From Candidatus Scalindua japonica (GTDB taxonomy: Bacteria; Planctomycetota; Brocadiia; Brocadiales; Scalinduaceae): a stretch of 64,000 bases of DNA. A model generated the notes under the pieces. The model worked only from the letters and a program-made list of their open reading frames with translations. It did not search any database and was not told the origin of the DNA. Made by a program: the position numbers and the translations under genes. Below are positions 26,565-33,415 of this stretch, piece by piece; the stretch's first letter is position 1, and each line of letters begins with the position of its first letter. The DNA lies in assembly GCF_002443295.1 (NCBI RefSeq), contig NZ_BAOS01000022.1, positions 62,001 through 126,000 on the forward strand, in the 5' to 3' direction.

Positions 26565-27050
26565 TTACCATTTATCTTGTACCTTCTCATTCGCGGCTTC
26601 TTTTACTGTCTTAAGTTTGTCTAAAATCATTTTATTAATAGCATCCCAATTTTCATGGTAAATACAATAATGACACCTCTCTGCATCTTCTTGTGCTTTA
26701 TTTAAATCTTCATATTTCCCACCGAATACTTTAGTAATCCTTGTATCCATATAGTAATTGTAATCAATCTCCTTGTATAAACCTGGAGATTTACTGCTAT
26801 GCATAATTTTTTCTATAAAGTCATAACACTCCATCTCTGATTTAAATGCCCAGAAGTGTGCAATTTTATCAGCCGCCTTCGCATCAAGTGATTGAAGCTC
26901 AATTAATTCATCTAAACATCCCTTGTCACTCATTAGTGAATGGTTGACCTCTGAATATTCCCGATAAAAGCGTGAAAGGCTCGACTCATCGGCAAATAAA
27001 CAGATAGGAAACAAGAATAGAACAAGAAAAATTACAGTAGTATTCTTCAT
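26565..27050 (-). CDS. Secreted protein of unknown function
   Basis: A 161-aa protein with a clear signal peptide (TTVIFLVLFLFPICLFADE). The mature part is mostly helical and charged, with CLDELIELQ, ECYDFIEKIM and RCHYCIYHENW. The CxxC here is not followed by His, so it is not a c-type heme site. No family is recognised. The gene sits between the hairpin block and the 103-aa gene in copy 1 of the duplication but is absent from copy 2, so it was inserted in one copy or lost from the other. A GGAG-type ribosome binding site precedes the ATG. Confidence 0.65.
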   Translation of the reverse strand: MKNTTVIFLVLFLFPICLFADESSLSRFYREYSEVNHSLMSDKGCLDELIELQSLDAKAADKIAHFWAFKSEMECYDFIEKIMHSSKSPGLYKEIDYNYYMDTRITKVFGGKYEDLNKAQEDAERCHYCIYHENWDAINKMILDKLKTVKEAANEKVQDKW

Positions 27051-27161
27051 AATAAATATCTCCTTAATTTCGCTAGAAATTATAAATCTGAAAAGTCTGT
27101 ATTTAAAATTGTTTTCATCTTAGTGTTGCTGTAATTAAGAGACGCATCAGTCCTTTTTATT

Positions 27162-27473
27162 CTAAGTATAAGAGATACTATCATCACCTAATTTTGCTCT
27201 TCCACTTCTAAGACCCGCTCTCTTACCATCCGCATAAAACAGGAACAGATTTCTCTCACGTTGTGCAATATCCAACAATGTTCCAAGACGGTTAATGTCC
27301 ATGTTCAGAATAATCTTTCCGTTAGCGTCTATCTCAGCATCTTTTACGTCAGTCTCATTAGGAAAGAAGCGGATTTCTCCTCTTGCTTTTTGATTATCGT
27401 AAAAATGTATAGAAGTTGAATCTGTACCGTTAGACATAGATGTAGAGTAATCTGTAATCGAATATTCTTTCAT
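27162..27473 (-). CDS. 103-aa conserved hypothetical protein, copy 1
   Basis: A small cytoplasmic protein with no signal or TM, predicted mostly beta (STSIHFYDNQKARGEIRFFP, DANGKIILNMDINRLG, RNLFLFYADGK). The pattern resembles a family of small uncharacterised bacterial proteins with an xRFxxx-DANGxIxLxxxxxRxxxxxD core, but I cannot name it. It is identical to the protein at 31319-31630 except Tyr for Phe at residue 102. It has a strong ribosome binding site (AAAAGGAG) and a sigma-54-type promoter about 60-75 bp upstream. Expression is probably controlled by one of the neighbouring NtrC-type proteins. Confidence 0.75.
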   Translation of the reverse strand: MKEYSITDYSTSMSNGTDSTSIHFYDNQKARGEIRFFPNETDVKDAEIDANGKIILNMDINRLGTLLDIAQRERNLFLFYADGKRAGLRSGRAKLGDDSISYT

Positions 27474-27533
27474 TTTTTTCTCCTTTTAAATGTTTGGTTT
27501 TAAAGTATCAAAATTTAAGTCAATAATACTGTT

Positions 27534-27549
27534 AGCAAAAGGAATGCCA
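27534..27549 (-). promoter_or_regulatory. Sigma-54 (-24/-12) promoter of the 103-aa gene, copy 1
   Basis: On the minus strand this reads TGGCATTCCTTTTGCT. The -24 GG and -12 GC are separated by exactly 10 bases, as in the consensus TGGCAC-N5-TTGCW. The predicted start would lie near 27523, giving a ~50-base leader before the ATG at 27473. The element is conserved in copy 2. Confidence 0.75.
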
Positions 27550-27738
27550 TATTGATATTAATTTTTAACAACACTATTAAGCCAAATATTTATATATACT
27601 TATATACATAAGAAATTAAAAGCCATAGTTTTTTGCAGACCATCAAAAAGAGTGTAAATGACCTGAATCTAAACCCTCAGAATGAAATTGCAGGCGGAAG
27701 TTGTATTTAAGTTTCGTTCTAATATACTGATATGACAA

Positions 27739-27756
27739 TTGACCATAAGTGGCCAA
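27739..27756. promoter_or_regulatory. Candidate activator-binding dyad, copy 1
   Basis: TTGACCA-N4-TGGCCAA is a 7-bp inverted repeat with one mismatch, about 190 bp upstream of the -24/-12 promoter. That is the usual distance for a sigma-54 activator site. A further half-site, GGTCA, follows at 27770-27774. The copy-2 version is a perfect palindrome, supporting function. Confidence 0.5.
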
Positions 27757-27772
27757 GGTATGATAATTGTGG

Positions 27773-29149
27773 TCAGCAAGAAAGGTTTAATTTTATCATC
27801 TTGTTTCGGAGTGTAGTTCTGGGCATGCCAAGTATTTCAGCCATATGAACCTGGTTGCCATCAGCTTTTTTAAAAGCCCATTTAATTAATTTTTTTTCAA
27901 ATTCTGTAACTTCTTCTTGAAAATCAACCTTCTCCTTCTCTTCCAGATCCATTTGTATTTTGCCCGACACTCCTTCAGATTTCTTTAAGGATTCTGGCAA
28001 ACACTGCACTGTTATTTTATTGTTTGAAGCAAAAACTAATGCATGCTCCACAACATTTTCTAATTCTCTCACATTACCAGGCCAGCCATACTCCATCAAT
28101 AAATCCAGTGTATCCTGAGAAATATCTGGTCTGGTAATCTGTAAGCGCTCACTATATTTTCTTATAAAAAAATTTACCAATAGTGGTATATCATCTATTC
28201 TTTCTCTCAAAGAAGGCAAATTTATAGTAACAACATTCATTCTATAGTAGAGGTCTTCCCTGAATTTTTCCTGTTTTACGAGGTTTGCCAGGTCCACTTT
28301 TGTAGCACAAATTAAGCGGACATTGACCGAAGTAGTATCCTCACCACCTACTCTTTCATATTCTCTTTCCTGAAGGACCCTGAGTAGCTTTACCTGCATC
28401 TCTATAGGAATGTCGTCTACATCATCAAGAAATATAGAGCCGCCATCAGAAAGCTCAAATTTACCTTTTTTAGTTCTTATTGCCCCTGTAAATGCGCCTT
28501 TTTCATGACCAAATAACTCACTTTCCAATATCTCTTTATTAAGTGCAGCACAGCTTAATTTTATAAAAGGCCCATCTTTCCTACTGCTGTTGTAATGGAT
28601 AGCTCCGGCAATAAGTTCCTTACCAGTTCCACTTTCGCCTTGAATCAAGACTGTAGTTTCTCTAGCAGCAATAATTTGTATCGTATCTAATATCTTCATC
28701 ATTGGCTTACTCTTACCAATTATATTATTTTGTCCGTATAGTTCTTGAATTTCACAACGTAGTCTTGCTACCTCTGATGTTGCTTCTTTATAATTTAGAG
28801 ATCTTTCCATCCTCATAATCAGCTCATCTGTAGAGAATGGCTTGCAGATATAATCAAATGCCCCGTTCTTCATAGCTGTTACAGCGCTTTCTACAGTTCC
28901 ATAAGCAGTCATTATTATGACAATAGTTTCAAGAGAAATATTTTTTATTTCCTTTAAGAATTCAATCCCATCTAAGCCAGGTAATCTTAGATCAGACACA
29001 ACTATATCAAACTCTTCGCCTCTCATATATTTAAGCGCCTCACCAGCAGATTTAAGTGTTTTCACACAGAATCCTTCTTTTGTAAGTTGTGCCTCCAACG
29101 ACACCCTCATCAGTTTTTCATCATCAACAATTAGAATCTTACTTCTCAT
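27773..29149 (-). CDS. NtrC-family sigma-54 response regulator
   Basis: A 458-aa three-domain activator. The receiver (about 1-120) has an acidic pair (VDDEK) and phospho-Asp in VVSDLRLPG. The AAA+ domain (about 140-375) has Walker A GESGTGKELIAG and the sigma-54-contacting GAFTGA loop. The C-terminal Fis-type helix-turn-helix (about 415-455) ends RTTLRNKMIKLNL. It is coupled to its cognate kinase at 29146-30636 by a 4-bp overlap. Its 3' end is duplicated at 31925-31979. It lies directly upstream of the sigma-54 promoter of the 103-aa gene, a likely target. Confidence 0.95.
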   Translation of the reverse strand: MRSKILIVDDEKLMRVSLEAQLTKEGFCVKTLKSAGEALKYMRGEEFDIVVSDLRLPGLDGIEFLKEIKNISLETIVIIMTAYGTVESAVTAMKNGAFDYICKPFSTDELIMRMERSLNYKEATSEVARLRCEIQELYGQNNIIGKSKPMMKILDTIQIIAARETTVLIQGESGTGKELIAGAIHYNSSRKDGPFIKLSCAALNKEILESELFGHEKGAFTGAIRTKKGKFELSDGGSIFLDDVDDIPIEMQVKLLRVLQEREYERVGGEDTTSVNVRLICATKVDLANLVKQEKFREDLYYRMNVVTINLPSLRERIDDIPLLVNFFIRKYSERLQITRPDISQDTLDLLMEYGWPGNVRELENVVEHALVFASNNKITVQCLPESLKKSEGVSGKIQMDLEEKEKVDFQEEVTEFEKKLIKWAFKKADGNQVHMAEILGMPRTTLRNKMIKLNLSC

Positions 29150-30636
29150 AACATATCCTTGTTATTTCTCAATGGCAGACACACAGTAAAGGTCGTTTCT
29201 TCTGCTGCTGTGGACATTTCCACCCTGATTTCTCCACCATGATCTTCTATAATCCTTTTACTTATGGCAAGCCCTATACCAATACCCTTTCCTTTGTCTT
29301 TTGTTGTAAAGAAAGGATCAAATATTTTATTCATTTCTTCTTTATTGATCCCAGGCCCTGTGTCAGATATTGAAAACTGCACACACGAATCATGCTCATT
29401 ACATAGCCTGGTTTCAATCATTAATTTGCCGCCGTCAGGCATGCTGTCAATGGCATTTGACAATAGATTTATTACCACCTGTGAAATGCTGTCCCGGTCA
29501 ACATATATTCCAGGCAATCTTAATGCTAGTTTTTTTTGTATGGATATCTTTACGTTTTCCAACCTATGCATCATGAAAACAAGTGACGATTCTATTATTT
29601 CGTTTAAATCCTTATCTGATTTTTTTAAAACATGTGGTGTAGTAAAAGTGGTAAGACGTTTAACGATCACTTCTATTCTATCAAGACCTTCTTGTATCAA
29701 TTCTATAAATTCCTTAGTCTGTTGAATATTATCCGGTTCTCTCTCAATCATCCTTGTAAAATTCTGAAGCCCTCCCAATGGATTATTAATTTCATGGGCA
29801 ACCTCAGCAGCTAATTCTCCAATTGCAGCAAAACGCTCTGAACGAACAAGTTGTTGTTCCAATTTCTTTAGTTCAGTTATATCCCTGAGTATTCCTTCAA
29901 GACGAACAATTTCACCTTTTTCGTTTTTAATCACATTAGCGGTACGTTCAGCGTAAAAAGACTCTCCATCTTTCTTTTTACACAATGACTCAAAGTTTCT
30001 CCAGATTCCATCTTTTTCAAGCTTTTCGACAAGACGTCTTCTGTCATCAGGATTCATATAAATATTTTTTACCTTTGCACCGATTACCTCTTCAGGTGAT
30101 TTATAACCAAGCATTTCTGCACCTGCTTTATTAATCCATGTAAACTTTCCTTCGATTCCGGGTTCACATTGATATATGCCTTCTTTTAGTGAATTTAATA
30201 ATTGCCTTTTATGTTCTTCTGATTCCAGCAACTTTTCTTCCCGTTTTTTTCGTTCAGAAATATCGCTACATATATACTGTATTAATTTTTTATTGCCGTA
30301 TCCTATCACACTGGCACTTATGCTTGTAGGTGTTATGCTTCCATCCATCTTCCTGTGATTAACATCGTATAGAATGCCAGAACCTTCTTCTTTAACTTGT
30401 CTCCATAACTCCTCTAATCTGTTTTCATCCTGAACAGGATACAAATCCCATATCTTAAGTTTACAGAGTTCTGCTTTTGGGTAACCAGATATCGTTTCTG
30501 CTTTTTTATTAGAGTCGATTATTTGTGCTGTGTTTATGTTCAAAGAAAAGATCGCATCGTTTGCAAGATTAATTGATTCACGATATTTTTCCTCGGATTC
30601 TTTCAGTTTGGCCAGTTCTTTCATATATTTATTCAT
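29146..30636 (-). CDS. PAS-PAS sensor histidine kinase, soluble
   Basis: A 496-aa cytoplasmic kinase without TM segments. It has two PAS domains (about 15-130 and 140-255), then a HisKA domain with phospho-acceptor His in EVAHEINNPLGG and a HATPase (NLLSNAIDS, DTGPGINKEE, GKGIGIGLAISK). It pairs with the NtrC-type regulator at 27773-29149. The first Met is followed by a second at residue 5. The PAS ligand is unknown; a heme, flavin or small molecule is possible. NtrB-like kinases of this kind commonly sense intracellular redox or nitrogen state. Confidence 0.94.
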   Translation of the reverse strand: MNKYMKELAKLKESEEKYRESINLANDAIFSLNINTAQIIDSNKKAETISGYPKAELCKLKIWDLYPVQDENRLEELWRQVKEEGSGILYDVNHRKMDGSITPTSISASVIGYGNKKLIQYICSDISERKKREEKLLESEEHKRQLLNSLKEGIYQCEPGIEGKFTWINKAGAEMLGYKSPEEVIGAKVKNIYMNPDDRRRLVEKLEKDGIWRNFESLCKKKDGESFYAERTANVIKNEKGEIVRLEGILRDITELKKLEQQLVRSERFAAIGELAAEVAHEINNPLGGLQNFTRMIEREPDNIQQTKEFIELIQEGLDRIEVIVKRLTTFTTPHVLKKSDKDLNEIIESSLVFMMHRLENVKISIQKKLALRLPGIYVDRDSISQVVINLLSNAIDSMPDGGKLMIETRLCNEHDSCVQFSISDTGPGINKEEMNKIFDPFFTTKDKGKGIGIGLAISKRIIEDHGGEIRVEMSTAAEETTFTVCLPLRNNKDML

Positions 30637-31173
30637 TTTACCAGTAAATTGTGAGTTTACATTAACACATAGAAAAAGGCGCGCTTAAAATACAGGAATT
30701 GAATGTAGTAAAAGCTGTTGATTTTAAATCAGTTTATTACAGAGCATTATCGTATAATGGTATTGTATGATTTAAAGTATGGCAATAAAATAATATGTAC
30801 TATATATATTGACTCAACAGGATTTTTGTTTCAAATGTCGAAATTTACAAATACACAAATGGCTACTCTTCCATTGAGAACCTCTGCAGAGTCTGACATG
30901 AAAATCTTATGGGGGATTGAGAATAATCAGGCGGGGATGGTCAATAAATAGTTATGCTGCATGGCAAGGCGGAATCCTGGATTGCTGCATCTAGATTATA
31001 GAGTTGTTTCAAACGAAACTATCGAACTAAAACAAATAGAGAAACAATTGCGCTTGCTCATAATCATAATAAAGATATCTTCATTGTTATCACCTATTAA
31101 ACCTTTCTATACTGAAAAATTAATCTAACTTCGTAATGTTGTTTGTCTTTTCCACGCTCTTTTTTTTGTTCTG
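30637..31173. other. Intergenic region without a convincing gene
   Basis: An AT-rich stretch upstream of the soluble kinase. A 77-codon frame at 30718-30951 has no ribosome binding site and no recognisable product. No clear promoter for the kinase was found. The right end (from about 31146) starts a block homologous to 26395-26520 that carries the covarying hairpin. Confidence 0.4.
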
Positions 31174-31226
31174 ATGATGAACATAACTTCATTCAGGGTG
31201 AACCTTCATTCAGTTATGTTCATCAT
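31174..31226. repeat. 15-bp perfect hairpin, copy 2
   Basis: ATGATGAACATAACT and its exact complement flank a 23-base loop that contains an internal TCATTC repeat. The flanks are homologous to those of the hairpin at 26428-26463 (T run before, CTACAGAAGTG after). Three stem pairs differ between copies, with both arms changed to keep pairing. Confidence 0.6.
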
Positions 31227-31318
31227 TCATCAATACTTCTACAGAAGTGCCAGATAAACATAAACTACCTCATTTTCGTGTAGTTGTTATTAAGAGACGC
31301 ATCAGTCCTTTTTTTATT

Positions 31319-31630
31319 CTAAGTAAAAGAGATACTATCATCACCTAATTTTGCTCTTCCACTTCTAAGACCCGCTCTCTTACCATCCGCATAAAACAGG
31401 AACAGATTTCTCTCACGTTGTGCAATATCCAACAATGTTCCAAGACGGTTAATGTCCATGTTCAGAATAATCTTTCCGTTAGCGTCTATCTCAGCATCTT
31501 TTACGTCAGTCTCATTAGGAAAGAAGCGGATTTCTCCTCTTGCTTTTTGATTATCGTAAAAATGTATAGAAGTTGAATCTGTACCGTTAGACATAGATGT
31601 AGAGTAATCTGTAATCGAATATTCTTTCAT
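31319..31630 (-). CDS. 103-aa conserved hypothetical protein, copy 2
   Basis: Identical to the protein at 27162-27473 except Phe for Tyr at residue 102. The same ribosome binding site and sigma-54 promoter precede it. Strong conservation of both copies at the protein and promoter level suggests a recent duplication, gene conversion or selection for dosage. It sits downstream of the second kinase/activator pair (32018-35877), as copy 1 sits downstream of the first. Function is unknown. Confidence 0.75.
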   Translation of the reverse strand: MKEYSITDYSTSMSNGTDSTSIHFYDNQKARGEIRFFPNETDVKDAEIDANGKIILNMDINRLGTLLDIAQRERNLFLFYADGKRAGLRSGRAKLGDDSISFT

Positions 31631-31690
31631 TTTTTTCTCCTTTTAAATGTTTGGTTTTAAAGTATCAAAATTTAAGTCAATAATACTGTT

Positions 31691-31706
31691 CGCAAAAGGA
31701 ATGCCA
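31691..31706 (-). promoter_or_regulatory. Sigma-54 (-24/-12) promoter of the 103-aa gene, copy 2
   Basis: The minus strand reads TGGCATTCCTTTTGCG, with GG and GC 10 bases apart. It differs from copy 1 at one base outside the invariant dinucleotides. The position relative to the 103-aa gene is the same as in copy 1. Confidence 0.75.
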
Positions 31707-31895
31707 TATTGATATTAATTTTTAACAACACTATTAAGCCAAATATTTATATATACTTATATACATAAGAAATTAAAAGCCATAGTTTTTTGCAGACCAT
31801 CAAAAAGAGTGTAAATGACCTGAATCTAGACCCTCAGAATGAAATTGCAGGCGGAAGTTGTATTTAAGTTTCGTTCTAATATACTGATATGACAA

Positions 31896-31913
31896 TTGAC
31901 CATAATTGGTCAA
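31896..31913. promoter_or_regulatory. Candidate activator-binding dyad, copy 2
   Basis: TTGACCA-TAAT-TGGTCAA is a perfect 7-bp palindrome about 190 bp upstream of the copy-2 -24/-12 promoter, followed by another ATGGTCA half-site. This is the expected arrangement for an NtrC-type upstream activating sequence. Confidence 0.55.
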
Positions 31914-32017
31914 GGCATGATAATTATGGTCAGCAAGAAAAGTTTAATTTTATCATCTTGTTTCGGAATGTAGTTCTGGAATGATCCGGATGATTGATTA
32001 TGGAAATGGTTAAACCG

Positions 32018-33415
32018 CTATACTGTTTGTCCGGATTTAATATGATATTTCTTGAGTATACGTTGTAAATATTGCCGTTCTATTCCTATCTCCTTTGCCG
32101 TGTTTGTTACATTGCCGTTATTTTTGTTCAAGACATTCATTACATACTTAGTGTTAAATGCGTCAAGCGACTTTTTGCGTGCTTCCTTATAGGGCAGAGA
32201 AAACAATTCATCCCAGAACATGTCGTTTCCACCTGCTTTTTTTACAAATGGCAAAATAATGTGTAGAGGAATTATAGCTTCATTAGTAAGGGTAATCGCA
32301 CGCTCTATTACATTTTCAAGTTCACGAATGTTTCCTGGCCAGTGGTACTGATAAAATCCATCTTCCACATCAGGAGAAATTCCTTTTATGCGCTTATTTT
32401 CTCGTTCATTGTACTTTTCAATAAAATATTTTGTAAGTAATGGAATATCTTCTTTTCTGTCTCTTAAGGGCGGCATTGTTATATTGATAACATTCAAGCG
32501 ATAATATAAATCTTCACGGAAATCTTTTTCCTGTACTTTTTTGATCAGGTTCTGGTTTGTAGCCGCAATAATGCGAACATCTACATGCCGTGCAAGAGTA
32601 TCTCCCAGAGGAATAAATTCTCCTTCCTGTAGTACGCGTAATATTTTTGCCTGAACTGATACGGGAATATCTCCAATCTCATCCATAAAGAGAGTACCGC
32701 CATCCGCTTCCTCAAAAAGCCCCATTTTCGTTTGAATAGCACCGGTAAAAGCCCCTTTTTTGTGGCCAAACAATTCACTTTCCAGTAGATTTTCAGACAA
32801 TGTGGCGCAATTGATTACCACAAATTTTTTATTTTTCCTGTTACCGGTAAAATGAATGGCCCTTGCCACCAGATCCTTCCCCGTTCCACTCTCTCCGGTA
32901 ATTAAAATCGTGGCAGCACTGTGTGCCACTCTGGAAACCATATCTAATACCTTCTGGATTTCTCTGGAATTTCCTATGATAGTTTTGAGTCCGAAGGCTT
33001 TTTCCAACTCTGAATGAAGGTATTTATTTTCCTCAATGATATTGTATTGCGCAATCATACGGTCTACATTGAGAATGATTTCATCTAAACTAAATGGTTT
33101 TGTGATGTAATTAAATGCTCCTCGCTTCATGGCCTCTACCGCCGTTTCGATTCCGCCATAAGCGGTCATTATTAAAACGGAGGTATTATATTGTTCTTTC
33201 ACCTTCTGAAGTAATTCAAGCCCATCAATACCTCCAGGAAGTTTCATGTCAAGAATGATAACAGAAAACTCCTGATTTTTGAGCACCTCCAGTGCATCAT
33301 CTCCTGAGCACGCGGTTTTAACATAAAATCCGCGTTCCGTTAATGCGTTATTCAAAACCGTTCTGTATCCGACCTCATCATCTACAACCAGTATATTGGT
33401 TCCATTTTTACTCAT
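32018..33415 (-). CDS. NtrC-family sigma-54 response regulator
   Basis: A 465-aa activator with receiver (phospho-Asp in VIILDMKLPG), AAA+ domain (GESGTGKDLVARA, GAFTGA, DEIGDIP) and a C-terminal Fis-type DNA-binding helix (NTAKEIGIERQYLQRILKKY). It overlaps the 821-aa membrane kinase by four bases, so the two form a cognate pair. It lies directly upstream of copy 2 of the sigma-54 module. Either this protein or the one at 27773-29149 could control both copies, since dyads and promoters are conserved. Confidence 0.95.
   Translation of the reverse strand: MSKNGTNILVVDDEVGYRTVLNNALTERGFYVKTACSGDDALEVLKNQEFSVIILDMKLPGGIDGLELLQKVKEQYNTSVLIMTAYGGIETAVEAMKRGAFNYITKPFSLDEIILNVDRMIAQYNIIEENKYLHSELEKAFGLKTIIGNSREIQKVLDMVSRVAHSAATILITGESGTGKDLVARAIHFTGNRKNKKFVVINCATLSENLLESELFGHKKGAFTGAIQTKMGLFEEADGGTLFMDEIGDIPVSVQAKILRVLQEGEFIPLGDTLARHVDVRIIAATNQNLIKKVQEKDFREDLYYRLNVINITMPPLRDRKEDIPLLTKYFIEKYNERENKRIKGISPDVEDGFYQYHWPGNIRELENVIERAITLTNEAIIPLHIILPFVKKAGGNDMFWDELFSLPYKEARKKSLDAFNTKYVMNVLNKNNGNVTNTAKEIGIERQYLQRILKKYHIKSGQTV

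Larger units (their letters stand above)
27124..27821. repeat. Direct repeat of about 700 bp, copy 1
   Basis: This block is nearly identical to about 31281-31979. It spans the 103-aa gene, its sigma-54-like promoter, the upstream dyad and the last ~16 codons of the NtrC-type gene. The right boundary is sharp (27821 against 31979). The two copies are in the same orientation about 4.2 kb apart, flanking one complete kinase/activator pair. Confidence 0.85.
31281..31979. repeat. Direct repeat of about 700 bp, copy 2
   Basis: Nearly identical to about 27124-27821. It contains a second 103-aa gene, its promoter and dyad, and a promoterless remnant of the last codons of the NtrC-type gene (31925-31979) that joins unrelated sequence. 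Because the gene 3' end is complete only in copy 1, copy 2 is the derived one. Confidence 0.85.

Noticed and set aside
30718-30951. 77-aa plus-strand ORF
   Set aside because: No ribosome binding site, no family resemblance, in AT-rich intergenic DNA.
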